Below, in pieces: positions 44,301 through 48,592 of a stretch of 64,000 nucleotides of DNA. Origin of the DNA: Asterias amurensis. Lineage: Eukaryota > Echinodermata > Asteroidea > Forcipulatida > Asteriidae. The position numbers and the translations under genes are program-made. Every line of letters begins with the position of its first letter. Position 1 is the stretch's first letter. The DNA lies in assembly GCF_032118995.1 (NCBI RefSeq), contig NC_092657.1, forward strand, positions 803,891 to 867,890. Reading direction: 5' to 3'. Below the pieces are notes generated by a model that was given only the letters and a program-made list of their open reading frames with translations, was not told the DNA's origin and searched no databases.

Positions 44301-45075
44301 AACCAACGGTTCTTTTCAGAACCACTCCAACTCAATTAGAGATAGTCATTACATGGTGTCACCGTAAACTCTTCTATATCTTATTTCCACCATGCAAAGT
44401 TTCAAATCCTACTTGCCTTGAATGTGTTGAAGGATGTTGTGTCCCTGATGTGATTGGGAAGTTTATTCCAGAGCTTGGGTCCATATACTGAGAAGGCTCT
44501 ATCGGCAAAAAATTGATGTGGCTTACTGTCGGCATTACAAAGTATGGTGAATAAGAAAGGATGTCTCTGTTCAGCACCAACATACAGCATGTCTATGATG
44601 TAATGAGGGGCTTGTTTATGTAAGGCCTTGAACATGAGAATGATGACCTTTAATTTGATCTTTGGTTGGATATATTATTTTGGGTGTGGGGTGTCGTGGC
44701 CGAGTGGATAAGAGCACCAAACTCAAGCTCTGGTGCTTCTGTTCAGCAGAGTGTGGGTTCGAATCCCGGTCGTGACACGTGTGTCTCTGAGCAAGACACT
44801 TAACTATAATTGCTTCTCTCCACCCAGGGGTAAATGGGTACCTGTGAGGGCCGAGATGGTTCTTGTGATTGGTTTAGCCGAGTAGCGCATATATATGATT
44901 TAAGGCCCAGTGACCATTGTTATTTATCCCAGATGCAAAAGTAACACCTGATAAATCTTGTTATTATTTCCAGATCGTGAAGGATTCCCCGTTCTTAACC
45001 CAGGACCTTCTGGAATCATGCTTCCCTTATGTTCTCTTGAGAAATGCTTACCATGCTGTCCTTAAACGGGATTAG
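17853..45075 (+). CDS. NCKAP1: Nck-associated protein 1 (Nap1/HEM family, WAVE regulatory complex), complete, 26 exons
   Basis: NCKAP1 forms the large pseudosymmetric dimer with CYFIP/Sra1. This dimer holds ABI, BRK1 and WAVE inactive until Rac binds, and so controls Arp2/3-driven actin assembly at the membrane. Twenty-six exons splice to 3378 nt, giving 1125 residues plus stop; human is 1128. Every junction is GT/AG and in frame. The match to human as I recall it runs end to end: [15 protein letters not shown] at the N-terminus, [105 protein letters not shown] and [13 protein letters not shown] near the end. The human C-terminal extension is missing. Several exons have partial tandem copies beside them. 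Identity is essentially certain. Confidence 0.97.
18778..18885 (+). CDS. NCKAP1: NCKAP1 exon 2
   Basis: Residues 34-69 (108 nt, phase 0/0). [20 protein letters not shown] and [13 protein letters not shown]. Confidence 0.94.
18902..19294 (+). mobile_element. TTAA-flanked MITE, family A, copy A4
   Basis: TTAA lies at 18902-18905 and 19291-19294 around 385 bp in NCKAP1 intron 2. The ends AGGCAGAGGACACTATTGG and CCAATACTGTCCACTGCCT are inverted. Confidence 0.85.
19649..20020. mobile_element. TTAA-flanked fold-back MITE, family B, copy B1
   Basis: TTAA lies at both ends. The terminal arms AGGAACACTTTGCCTTGG and GCAACCTGTTCCT are inverted. The centre is a palindrome around GTCAAAAATTTGACTCACAT. 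A second copy lies at 55093-55482. Confidence 0.8.
20035..20095. repeat. fragment of dispersed family G
   Basis: GGTGTTACCGCAAACC, then CACCATGCAATGCCTCAAAT. Related fragments lie near 25785, 26395, 33545, 37250 and 41790, and a full fold-back copy lies at 44144-44413. Confidence 0.45.
20194..20286 (+). CDS. NCKAP1: NCKAP1 exon 3
   Basis: Residues 70-100 (93 nt, phase 0/0). [20 protein letters not shown] and [11 protein letters not shown]. Confidence 0.94.
20301..20330. repeat. poly(C) tract
   Basis: About 27 C with one T interruption, a few bases after the exon 3 donor. Prone to sequencing error. Confidence 0.9.
21144..21341. mobile_element. family E fold-back element
   Basis: It begins GGGTCCAATTTCATAGAGCT and ends CAGCTCTATACAATTGGGCC in NCKAP1 intron 3. 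Confidence 0.65.
21413..21469 (+). CDS. NCKAP1: NCKAP1 exon 4
   Basis: Residues 101-119 (57 nt, phase 0/0). [19 protein letters not shown], aligning with human [20 protein letters not shown]. Confidence 0.92.
21958..22066 (-). mobile_element. tRNA-derived SINE head, family S1
   Basis: On the minus strand TTGGCCGAGAGGTTAAGAGC (A box) and GGTTCGAGTCCTGG (B box) are followed by CACTCAAGTGCCCTTGAGCA. 3'-truncated copy just before exon 5. Confidence 0.6.
22104..22246 (+). CDS. NCKAP1: NCKAP1 exon 5
   Basis: Residues 120-167 (143 nt). [20 protein letters not shown] and [20 protein letters not shown]. The final Ser codon is split 2+1. Two further partial copies with donors follow directly. Confidence 0.95.
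22247..22526 (+). repeat. tandem partial copies of NCKAP1 exon 5 (128-bp period)
   Basis: From GTTGTGACTTATAT in exon 5 (22143) the sequence repeats at 22271 and 22399, period exactly 128. Each copy carries the exon 3' end and its GTAGGT donor but no 3' splice site. The copies differ from exon 5 by only a few bases (TATCTC for TATTTC, and GGAAAG in the third copy). Confidence 0.9.
22703..22900 (-). repeat. inverted copy of the dispersed repeat at 170-390
   Basis: It contains TGGTGGTCAATAGG and GACCACCAAAATGGCGC and ends with AATTGGGTCAAT, the reverse complement of the copy near the window start. Confidence 0.5.
22984..23074 (+). CDS. NCKAP1: NCKAP1 exon 6
   Basis: Residues 167-197 (91 nt). 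[20 protein letters not shown] and [10 protein letters not shown]. Acceptor TTGCAG. Confidence 0.94.
23193..23330 (+). CDS. NCKAP1: NCKAP1 exon 7
   Basis: Residues 198-243 (138 nt, phase 0/0). [20 protein letters not shown] and [16 protein letters not shown]. Its 3' half is repeated downstream. Confidence 0.95.
23331..23760 (+). repeat. tandem partial copies of NCKAP1 exon 7 (about 118-bp period)
   Basis: The exon 7 segment from CTAGTCTCCAAACCAGCTCT through CAGAGTGAGACTGTAAGT recurs at 23401, 23520 and 23638, with a decayed start near 23754; the original is at 23283. Copies at 23520 and 23638 keep the donor GTAAGT. The copy at 23401 has GTAAAG. Confidence 0.88.
23886..23934 (+). CDS. NCKAP1: NCKAP1 exon 8
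   Basis: Residues 244-260 (49 nt). [16 protein letters not shown], matching human MPCEYLSLDAMEKWII. Leu codon split 1+2. Confidence 0.94.
24043..24370 (+). mobile_element. tRNA-derived SINE, family S1a
   Basis: The head GGTGTCATGGCCGAGCGG (A box TGGCCGAGCGG) and GGGTTTGAATCCCGG (B box) is followed by TCTTGAGCAAGACACTTAAA and a body with ACCCAGGGGTAAAATGGGTA. The tRNA-Leu/Ser-like head would be an internal Pol III promoter. Confidence 0.75.
24451..24664 (+). CDS. NCKAP1: NCKAP1 exon 9
   Basis: Residues 260-331 (214 nt). [20 protein letters not shown] and [17 protein letters not shown]. Strong acceptor TTTCCTCCTCAG. Confidence 0.95.
24960..25085 (+). repeat. first copy of an intron 9 duplication
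   Basis: The block from AGATCCACAGTCACAGAATG to AGAATATTCAAAGTTAC recurs downstream, split by a SINE (left part near 25175-25200, right part 25547-25640). Confidence 0.75.
25205..25543 (+). mobile_element. tRNA-derived SINE, family S1a, inside a duplicated block
   Basis: The head GGTGTCATGGCCGAGAGG, B box GGGTTCGAATCCC and body AGGGGTTAAATGGGTACC end near GCGCGATATAAAAAGCC. The uninterrupted version of the host sequence is present 200-500 bp upstream. Confidence 0.75.
25662..25758 (+). CDS. NCKAP1: NCKAP1 exon 10
   Basis: Residues 331-363 (97 nt). [20 protein letters not shown] and DQPGLLGPK, near-identical to human. Confidence 0.96.
25885..26046 (+). mobile_element. SINE family S1b, 5'-truncated body
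   Basis: It shares GGGGAGGTAGTGCTTTCTGC, CCAGCCAGGCTTCTG and GATGATACCCAAGCC with the copies at 5040-5356 and 46036-46203. Confidence 0.6.
26047..26389 (+). mobile_element. LINE 3' end (reverse-transcriptase ORF C-terminus) with (TTGA)n tail
   Basis: The open frame encodes [20 protein letters not shown] then [19 protein letters not shown] and stops. This is the usual C-terminal block of L2/CR1/RTE-type retrotransposon ORF2 proteins (GPxxWNxLP...FKxxLKxxLF). After it come GGCGCTATATAAATTCC and about twelve TTGA units (26339-26387), a typical tail. The element is severely 5'-truncated and not functional. Confidence 0.75.
26339..26387 (+). repeat. (TTGA)n microsatellite, LINE tail
   Basis: About twelve tandem TTGA units directly after the LINE 3' UTR. 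Confidence 0.95.
26500..26754 (+). CDS. NCKAP1: NCKAP1 exon 11
   Basis: Residues 364-448 (255 nt, phase 0/0). [20 protein letters not shown] and [18 protein letters not shown]. Confidence 0.96.
26891..26972 (+). CDS. NCKAP1: NCKAP1 exon 12
   Basis: Residues 449-476 (82 nt). [20 protein letters not shown]. Val codon split 1+2. A decayed copy of its 3' end lies about 150 bp downstream. Confidence 0.95.
27057..27145 (+). repeat. decayed copy of the exon 12 3' end with donor
   Basis: GAGTCCATTATTGTG, then CAAACAAAGGAAACTCACAG and GAGGTAATATTGACTG mirror exon 12 and its donor (GGTAATATTGACC at 26972), about 152 bp further on. Many substitutions, so older than the exon 5 copies. Confidence 0.75.
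27459..27663 (+). CDS. NCKAP1: NCKAP1 exon 13
   Basis: Residues 476-544 (205 nt). [20 protein letters not shown] and [21 protein letters not shown] 93-bp piece of it recurs in intron 25. Confidence 0.96.
27950..28032 (-). mobile_element. tRNA-derived SINE head fragment (S2-like)
   Basis: On the minus strand a head ending CGAATCCCACCTCAG, with AGCTCAGTGGTTTC as A box region. Diverged. Confidence 0.4.
28066..28400 (+). repeat. two copies of dispersed family H
   Basis: CAAACTGCTCACCAACCAAA, then GTTAACGGCCTGATG and CAGTCTTTCTCAAAGGCTAA, repeated about 200 bp later (GCAAACTGCTTACCAAGC). Other copies are near 46440 (-), 53465, 57400 (-), 59531 and 62475. Confidence 0.55.
28645..28705 (+). repeat. 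partial copy of exon 14 5' end with acceptor
   Basis: CCATCGCAGTCGGTTCTTC starts here and again at the true exon (28801), 156 bp later. About 60 bp match before divergence into ACTAAGTTTCTTGAACTTGA, itself repeated near 28563 and 28709. The copy keeps an acceptor-like GGTAG but has no donor. Confidence 0.8.
28801..28933 (+). CDS. NCKAP1: NCKAP1 exon 14
   Basis: Residues 544-588 (133 nt). [20 protein letters not shown] and [20 protein letters not shown]. Ends in phase 0. Confidence 0.96.
29164..29315 (+). repeat. left arm of an inverted, short-period repeat flanking MITE A5
   Basis: Loose units of about 15-18 bp built on CCCTATGTTCCGACA. The right arm at 29729-29790 carries the reverse complement (GTGTCGGAACA). 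Confidence 0.65.
29316..29708 (+). mobile_element. TTAA-flanked MITE, family A, copy A5
   Basis: TTAA lies at 29316-29319 and 29705-29708 around 385 bp. The ends AGACAGTGGACTCTATTGG and CCAATAGTGTCCACTACCT are inverted. Confidence 0.85.
29729..29795 (-). repeat. right arm of the inverted short-period repeat
   Basis: GGGTGTCGGAACACTGGAGT and GTGTCGGAACATTG are reverse complements of the left arm units. Confidence 0.6.
30184..30231 (+). CDS. NCKAP1: candidate 48-nt cassette exon of NCKAP1
   Basis: Inside intron 14 an open 16-codon block encodes [16 protein letters not shown]. It is preceded by CTAACTCTTACAG (branch-like CTAAC plus acceptor) and followed by the strong donor GTAAGA. Exon 14 ends and exon 15 begins in phase 0, so this block can be included or skipped without shifting frame. 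Human NCKAP1 as I recall it has no insert at this place (CPEE is followed at once by RHHIGDRS). It would add a charged, Ser/Thr/Tyr-bearing loop. No transcript evidence is available here. Confidence 0.5.
30232..31204. other. NCKAP1 intron 14, no feature recognised
   Basis: Ordinary AT-rich intron sequence. I see no exon, repeat family or structure I can name. Confidence 0.5.
31228..31800. repeat. degenerate telomere-like (CCCTAA)n tract, split by a MITE
   Basis: CTAACCCTTACCCTAAAC precedes, and many CCCTAACTC, TAACCCTTAC and CTAACCCTAATTC words follow (31436-31800), interrupted by the family C element at 31256-31437. The units are strongly decayed and mixed with CTTTTGCAACCC. An interstitial telomere-like minisatellite is the plain reading. 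Confidence 0.6.
31256..31437. mobile_element. fold-back element, family C, in the telomere-like tract
   Basis: CCCGGTCACACAGGCCCC and GGGGCCTGTGTGACCGGG form near-perfect terminal arms; GATAACGAGAAC and GTTCTCGTTAT lie inside. Confidence 0.8.
31801..32941. other. NCKAP1 intron 14, 3' part
   Basis: Unique-looking sequence with short local repeats (GAGACTAGCT near 32672 and 32770). A GC-richer island lies at 31960-32190. No exon recognised. Confidence 0.4.
32942..33210 (+). CDS. NCKAP1: NCKAP1 exon 15
   Basis: Residues 589-678 (269 nt). [40 protein letters not shown], then a basic linker [17 protein letters not shown] that differs from the human linker. Ile codon split 2+1. Confidence 0.95.
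33689..33820 (+). CDS. NCKAP1: NCKAP1 exon 16
   Basis: Residues 678-722 (132 nt). [20 protein letters not shown] and [20 protein letters not shown]. Confidence 0.95.
33965..34060 (+). mobile_element. tRNA-derived SINE head, family S2
   Basis: TCGGTGGTCTAGTTGGCAAG (A box) and GGGTTCGAATCCCACCCGAG (B box). A reverse-strand S2 body fragment (CACTGTATACTCAGTA) lies just upstream at about 33882-33935. Confidence 0.65.
34156..34838 (+). repeat. tandem array of NCKAP1 exon 17 5' halves with acceptors
   Basis: Copies of CCCCCATCAGAGCTCTTGTA start their exon-like part at 34240, 34358, 34476, 34597 and 34718; the functional one is at 34839. Periods are 118, 118, 121, 121 and 121 bp; the 3-bp change is one extra ATG. 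A decayed sixth copy sits near 34156. Copies carry acceptor and polypyrimidine tract but diverge after GAGCTTCTG and lack a donor. Read-through of the first copy meets a stop (TATTCCTAA). Confidence 0.92.
34839..34954 (+). CDS. NCKAP1: NCKAP1 exon 17
   Basis: Residues 722-761 (116 nt). [20 protein letters not shown] and [18 protein letters not shown]. It is the last of six near-identical units that share the same acceptor. Only this one continues into conserved sequence and a donor. Confidence 0.95.
35135..35215. repeat. GC-rich fold-back sequence
   Basis: GACTAGCACACGGCGCCGTG and GCGCTAGTC form a palindrome centred on GGCGCC; GCGCTAGTCCGA occurs twice. Confidence 0.6.
35455..35602. mobile_element. 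near-perfect fold-back element
   Basis: The arms ATTGACTGCTTTTACTCGTG / CACTCGAAGCAGTCAAT and CCCCGGAGCGTTCCATTTTC / GAAAATGGAACGCTCCGGGG face each other across GAGGCGAAGC. Confidence 0.75.
35659..35818. mobile_element. fold-back element, family D
   Basis: It begins ACCGATTTCACTAAACGC and ends GAGTTTGGTGAAATCGAC, with inverted TCCTAAG/CTTAGGA words inside. Confidence 0.65.
35981..36150. mobile_element. fold-back element, family D, second copy in the same intron
   Basis: GTTGATTTCACTAAACTC to TAGCATTTCAGGAAATCGG; the interior ACTCGTCCTAACTCGAGATA is shared with the copies at 45786 and 46294. Confidence 0.6.
36287..36389 (+). CDS. NCKAP1: NCKAP1 exon 18
   Basis: Residues 761-795 (103 nt). 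[20 protein letters not shown] and [11 protein letters not shown]. Confidence 0.95.
36997..37127 (+). CDS. NCKAP1: NCKAP1 exon 19
   Basis: Residues 795-839 (131 nt). [20 protein letters not shown] and [10 protein letters not shown], matching human FNAEEYSDIS. Confidence 0.95.
37266..37295. repeat. poly(C) tract inside a family G fragment
   Basis: About 24 C with one A, between ATTATACC and ATGCAGATTTCAAACCC. Confidence 0.85.
37389..37571. mobile_element. TTAA-flanked fold-back element
   Basis: TTAA lies at 37389-37392 and 37568-37571. The arms GCCTGGTTCATACTTCC and TGAAGTATGAAGCAGGC are inverted; GCGAATGCGAATGCG faces CATTTGCATTCGC. Confidence 0.75.
37585..38545 (-). mobile_element. SINE family S1b with an internal minisatellite
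   Basis: On the minus strand the head lies at about 38535-38430 (GGGTTCAAATCCCGGTCATG as B box). It is followed by the S1b body start (TGCTCTACCAGCCAGGCTCC) and, at the far end near 37620, the body end. The middle has been expanded into a 71-bp tandem array. Confidence 0.65.
37719..38390. repeat. 71-bp minisatellite, about 9.5 copies
   Basis: GGCATGGGTATCATCCACTA occurs at 37719, 37790, 37861, 37932, 38003, 38074, 38145, 38216, 38287 and 38358 (the last with CAACTA), always 71 bp apart. Units differ by single bases. The unit comes from the SINE body. Confidence 0.95.
38635..38732 (+). CDS. NCKAP1: NCKAP1 exon 20
   Basis: Residues 839-871 (98 nt). [20 protein letters not shown] and [12 protein letters not shown]. 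Confidence 0.95.
39547..39640 (+). CDS. NCKAP1: NCKAP1 exon 21
   Basis: Residues 872-903 (94 nt). [20 protein letters not shown] and MTELCTQLK. Ser codon split 1+2. Confidence 0.94.
39704..40077 (-). mobile_element. TTAA-flanked MITE, family A, copy A6
   Basis: TTAA lies at 39704-39707 and 40074-40077. The ends GGCAGTAGACACAATTGG and CCAATAGTCTCCACTGTCT are inverted. Slightly shortened. Confidence 0.8.
40385..40467 (+). CDS. NCKAP1: NCKAP1 exon 22
   Basis: Residues 903-930 (83 nt). [20 protein letters not shown] and TQEALSD. Confidence 0.94.
40628..40796 (+). CDS. NCKAP1: NCKAP1 exon 23
   Basis: Residues 931-987 (169 nt). [20 protein letters not shown] and [20 protein letters not shown]. 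Its 3' part and donor are repeated at about 40860-40970, with a third truncated copy. Confidence 0.94.
40797..41065 (+). repeat. tandem partial copies of exon 23
   Basis: GCGGGGCAAGACGC occurs at 40694 (exon), 40863 and 41031, period 168-169 bp. The second copy repeats the exon through its donor (GATAGTAAGATATAG). The third stops after GACATGTTGGCATCTTG. The copies read CCCTGACTG where the exon has CAGTGACTG. Confidence 0.9.
41108..41265. repeat. family G-like fold-back fragment
   Basis: GAGAGGTTTGCCGTAACATC, GAAAAGGAACCGTTGGTTAA and GATCAGTTTGCTCTGATCAT are shared with the fold-back at 44144-44413. Confidence 0.5.
41269..41510. mobile_element. family E fold-back element
   Basis: GGGCCCAATTTCATAGAGCT to AGCTCTATTAAATTGGGCCC, inverted ends with AGCATGAAATTTCTTCCTTG facing its complement. 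It abuts another copy. Confidence 0.75.
41511..41748. mobile_element. family E fold-back element, adjacent copy
   Basis: AGAGCTGCTTAAGCACAAAA to TTGCTTAAGCAGCTCTATGA and AATTGGCCCC. Confidence 0.7.
42374..42597 (+). CDS. NCKAP1: NCKAP1 exon 24
   Basis: Residues 987-1061 (224 nt). [20 protein letters not shown] and [20 protein letters not shown]. Confidence 0.95.
42646..43262 (+). mobile_element. tRNA-derived SINE (S1) split by a fold-back element
   Basis: The left piece 42646-42665 carries the A box (GGGCGAGTGGTTAA). The right piece from 43118 carries TTAAGAGCACTGAATTGAGG, a B box-like GGTTTCGAATCTCGG and the S1a body GGGGTATAAATGGGTACC. Confidence 0.65.
42662..43121. mobile_element. TTAA-flanked fold-back element, family F
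   Basis: TTAA lies at 42662-42665 and 43118-43121 around 452 bp. The ends AGGGTTGATGTACTTTTTGT and ACAAAAAGTACCCCAATCCT are inverted. Long arms (AACTAATATTTTAAGGTCTC and its complement) meet at a centre around CATGATCATG. One arm also has a partial internal duplication (TGTCCACAGATTT occurs twice). Confidence 0.85.
43702..43794 (+). CDS. NCKAP1: NCKAP1 exon 25
   Basis: Residues 1062-1092 (93 nt, phase 0/0). [20 protein letters not shown] and [11 protein letters not shown]. Confidence 0.95.
43801..43953 (+). repeat. transplanted exon 13 fragment flanked by a 28-bp direct repeat
   Basis: The interval 43835-43928 is a near-identical copy (one added C) of exon 13 at 27466-27558, starting CGGAGACGTCTTTGATTTC and ending CATCCTGACTGA. 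The 28-bp word beginning TGAAGAACTAGAATTTAAGG lies at 43801-43828 and again at 43926-43953. It is in the sense orientation, in intron 25, without its own splice sites. Confidence 0.92.
44000..44660 (-). mobile_element. LINE 3' end on the minus strand, split by a fold-back element
   Basis: On the minus strand an open frame from 44635 reads [20 protein letters not shown] then FNTFKA, the standard non-LTR ORF2 C-terminal block. It is broken at 44413 and resumes past the insertion at about 44143 as [13 protein letters not shown] and stop. A (TTGA)n-type tail follows at about 44018-44002. 5'-truncated. Confidence 0.75.
44132..44425. mobile_element. fold-back element, family G, with 12-bp target duplication
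   Basis: TGCCTTGAATGT lies at 44132-44143 and 44414-44425. Between them are 270 bp with long inverted arms (ATGTAATGACTATCTCTAAA and its complement; GATCAGTATGCTCTGATCG in the centre) and a tail TTTCCACCATGCAAAGTTTC. Confidence 0.8.
44688..44922 (+). mobile_element. tRNA-derived SINE, family S1a
   Basis: GGTGTCGTGGCCGAGTGG (A box), GGGTTCGAATCCCGG (B box), AGCAAGACACTTAAC, body CCCAGGGGTAAATGGGTACC. Confidence 0.75.
44974..45075 (+). CDS. NCKAP1: NCKAP1 exon 26 (terminal coding exon)
   Basis: Residues 1093-1125 and TAG (102 nt). [20 protein letters not shown] and [13 protein letters not shown]. It stops about where the human protein adds a short extra tail. Confidence 0.95.
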   Translation: MVKDSPFLTQDLLESCFPYVLLRNAYHAVLKRD

Positions 45076-45218
45076 AAACAACCAGCCAATCACAGCGAGT
45101 CTTAGGTTCAAACACACCAATCACAACAGGTGTTACTAAGTTTAATTGAATAGCTATTCTTATTGACCAATGAGTAAACAGTATGAAAACATTTGTAGTA
45201 AAAATATGCAAAAAGAGA

Positions 45219-45224
45219 AATAAA
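45219..45224 (+). terminator. NCKAP1: candidate proximal poly(A) signal for NCKAP1
   Basis: AATAAA lies 144 nt after the TAG, with T/G-rich sequence soon after. A more distal AATAAA at 47826-47831, also followed by GT-rich sequence, could end a 2.8-kb 3' UTR. I cannot choose between them. Confidence 0.4.
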
Positions 45225-45785
45225 AATTTGCATGTTTCTTGTAAAAAAGATGTTGGCTTTTTATACCCTAGAAAAACTGCAAATCACAAGAAATGTTTAG
45301 TACAAATGGATGAAAATGGGTATTACATAGCCTCATTTGCATAATGGATTCACTGGCCAATGGATAAGCTTTGTATATTTTATAATAATGAAGCAATTGG
45401 GAATCCAGCCAATCACAATATTGGGAACTTATGATTATCTATGGAACAATTAGGTTGGTCTAAAGACCTTTGATATCCCGCTTGTGTGAAAATTGTCACG
45501 TTTGGGATATTTGGGTTGATCAAATCCCTGTGGCAAAGTAGTATAAAACACAGTTTCTTTTTGTACAAAATATTCTTGAGTTTTTTATTTACCTTTGCAT
45601 GTCAACAGATATTTTGTAACCTTTTAAAAATTATTCTGGATTTTCCTTATAGGAAACAAAAATAGATATTATACTTAAATGATGGTTACTTTTGTATTAT
45701 TTGAGTTGCTACCAAGTGTTTCTTTAAAGAAAAATCTAAGGTCAACTTCAGTTTTGTGATTCACTCATTTTATAATAAGCTCTGC

Positions 45786-45953
45786 CGTCGATTTCACAAA
45801 ACTCTTCCTAACTTAAGACTAATCTTAGGACTTAGGACGAGTCCCAACCCTGCACTGTAGCATGCAGACCTTAAGATTAATCTTTAAGTTAGGGCGAGTT
45901 ACTCGTCCTAACTCGAGATAAGACGAGTGCTAACTCTTTGTGAAATCGACCCC
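45786..45953. mobile_element. fold-back element, family D
   Basis: GTCGATTTCACAAAACTCTT to AACTCTTTGTGAAATCGAC; the interior GACTTAGGACGAGTCC faces CTCGTCCTAACTCGAG. Confidence 0.7.
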
Positions 45954-46203
45954 TAGTGTTTCTGATCAGCAGAGTGTGGGTTCGAGTCCTGGTCGAGACA
46001 CTTGTGTCCTTAAGCAAGACACTTAACCATGATTGCTTCGTTAAAGTTGGGGAGGTAGTGCTTTCTGCTCTACCAGCCAGGCTTCTGGTGGAAGATACCC
46101 AAGCAGGGGGTAACCCTGTTTCATCCCCAGGAGTAGTTGGCAATGGCCCCAGGAAGTTAGTTGCTTGTATACCAAAACTCGACCTTAGACCACGTCAGTT
46201 GTA
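45952..46203 (+). mobile_element. tRNA-derived SINE, family S1b
   Basis: The head fragment has B box GGGTTCGAGTCCTGG and GCAAGACACTTAACCATG. The body follows (GGGGAGGTAGTGCTTTCTGC, CCAGCCAGGCTTCTGGTGG) and ends near CAGTTGTAA. Confidence 0.65.
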
Positions 46204-46293
46204 ATTCATTTTCTTGTGTATAGAATTCTTTGTATTTATAATTTTTTTCACTGAATTTAAAAACTGTATTGTAGAATATGTTTGCAGTTTTCA

Positions 46294-46425
46294 GGATGAG
46301 TCCCAACCCCGCACTGTAGCATGCAGACCTTAAGATTAATCCTAAGTTTGGACGAGTTACTCGTCGTATAACTCGTCCTAACTCGAGATAAGACGAGTCA
46401 CAACTCTTTGTGAAATCGACGGCTG
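46294..46425. mobile_element. family D element, 5' truncated
   Basis: CAGGATGAGTCCCAACCCCG to AACTCTTTGTGAAATCGAC; nearly the same interior as the copy at 45786, with a small local repeat ACTCGTCGTATAACTCGTCC. Confidence 0.6.
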
Positions 46426-47384
46426 GTTATGTAAATTATGTTGTCATTTTAGCCTTTGAGAAAGACTCTGCTAGGATTGAAAAGTCAATTCACCAACTAT
46501 GTTTTGCTTTTATACCTAGGTCTTTTGGTTGGTGAACAGTTTGCAACAGCTAAATTACTCTATCCCTTGTTTTTTGTAAACAGTTTGTTTATTCCAATCA
46601 ATTTGACCAAAAACTGTAAATATATTTTTTAGTAGTTTTTCTTCCATTTCACTCAACAATGTGTCAAAACAAAGGTTTGAATGACAATAGTTTTGTCTCT
46701 TTGTGAAACAAGTGTACAATGCTGCTCAACATTCTATTGGATTTAAGTCTTAGGTTTGGTTCATCAGGTCTGTGATTTTAGAAACACTTTTGTTTTGGTT
46801 GAAATCAGAATGCCTAAAACTCATTTGGTTTGGGGTAGTTTTTTTGTTTTTTTTGTGTTTGTTTTTGGGTGTTTTGGTTTTTTTTGTTTTTTTTTGGGGG
46901 GGGCTCGCTAGACTTTTACAAATTATGGTTAGTATGTTATTTTAATAACCTGTGTATAATGTCTTTATGAAAAAAACTTAAATCTCTTTTTATTATATTA
47001 AAGTAAAAGCCCACCTTTCACAAAGTGTACTTCTGAAGGAGAGATTTTGTCTTTGATTCTAAAAACTCAAAGGAGAGAAACTTAAACTACAATTACTTTT
47101 TGTATACAGTCGACCTCAAACTTAAAGGTAACATGGTAATCAAATTGTGGTAAAAGGTATGCCACTGGTAGCAAACTTTTAAATTAAGATAATGTTTGAT
47201 CAGTATTGGGAGCAGTTAGTTCAAATCTAGCTTGTAATAATTTTACTTTGTAGGAATCAATAGAAGGGTACACATAACTCAATAAGGTGATGTACCTATG
47301 CTTCTGGTAAGTTTAGTCTCTTGAGTAAAGATAAGGTACATCTATGACAACTGTTATCAAACAAATTCAAATCATTCAAAGGGC

Positions 47385-47565
47385 TACTTTAAGCAGAAAA
47401 AAAAACATTCTTAAAAAAATTCTGCTAAGCAAAAATGAGCAGAGGACCAGTTACAGGTTGTACATGTGACATGTTAGTTTGGCTGGTAACCTTTTTCTAG
47501 TAAGCATTTTGTTGTGCTTAGCTTCTTTTTGTGCCGAACAAAAGCTCTATGAAATTGAGCACTGA
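47385..47565. mobile_element. family E fold-back element
   Basis: TTCTGCTAAGCAAAAATGAG, CTGGTAACC, TTTGTTGTGCTTAGC, ending AAGCTCTATGAAATTGAGC. Confidence 0.55.
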
Positions 47566-48207
47566 GATACAAATTATAGCTGACCATTGTTAGTTTTACT
47601 TACTTAATAATAATAAAAAACAATAAATTAATTAATTTTCTTAAGAGATAGATAACTTGTAAAAAGTAATGGTACACAGGGTGTCAGGAATCCGAACTAG
47701 TGGGTCTGTGACATTTTATAATTTACTTAATCATTTCAATTGAATTTATATTAATTAATTATACTCAACACAATAATATATCGGCCATTACAGCTTGCTG
47801 CTGTGCTTGTTTATTATTCAAATTAAATAAATTTGAAATAATACTTTCTTGAAATTGTGTCTTTTTATTGAGTCATTTGGTAAACTATAAAGTATCTCTC
47901 TTTCAAACCGTACAAAAATTATATAAAGAAATGCTTTTTTTTAGGAGAGAAAACCCGTTTTAGAATAAGACAGGCTATGAATCTTTAAAAATATAAATAA
48001 AAATTGTTTACAAGTCAAAACTTGACGTGTTTCATGTGACCAGAGTGGGGTGTCAAGTCAACATTTAATACTTTCTCAAGATTATACAAAATATTTCTGA
48101 TAAGCTAAATAATAAGCACAGAAGATGGAGGGAAATGAGTCAGTCTATGTATACCAAAAAAAGAGTATAATGAAGCCGTCAGGTTAGGCAGAGGCTTTAA
48201 TGGTTTC

Positions 48208-48592
48208 TTAAAGGCATTGATACTATTGGTAACTATATACTCAAATAATTATAAAAACGTAAAACCCACACATTTGGTGCAACAAGGGTGTTTTTGCTTT
48301 CTTTATTCTCTCGCAACTTCGATAACCAATTGAGTCCAAATGTTCACAGATTTGTTAATTTTATCTATATTTTGGTATACACCAAGTGAGAATCGTGTTT
48401 TTCGATAATGACCAAAGGTGTCCAGGAGTGGATTTCACAAAGAGTTAGGACTAGTCTTATCTTGAGTTAGGACCAGCTACTCGTCCTAACTTAGGACTAT
48501 TTTTTATATGCCATTTGTATAATATCTCCTAGGACTAGTCCTAAGTTAGGACTAGTCCTAACTTTTTGTGAAATCCACCCCAGTTCCTTTAG
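48208..48592. mobile_element. diverged family A MITE (A9) split by a family D element
   Basis: It starts TTAAAGGCATTGATACTATT and runs to CCAAAGGTGTCCAG at 48425. A family D element then occupies 48426-48581 (GAGTGGATTTCACAAAGAG to TTTTTGTGAAATCCACCCC), and the presumed A9 end AGTTCCTTTAG follows. Confidence 0.6.
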
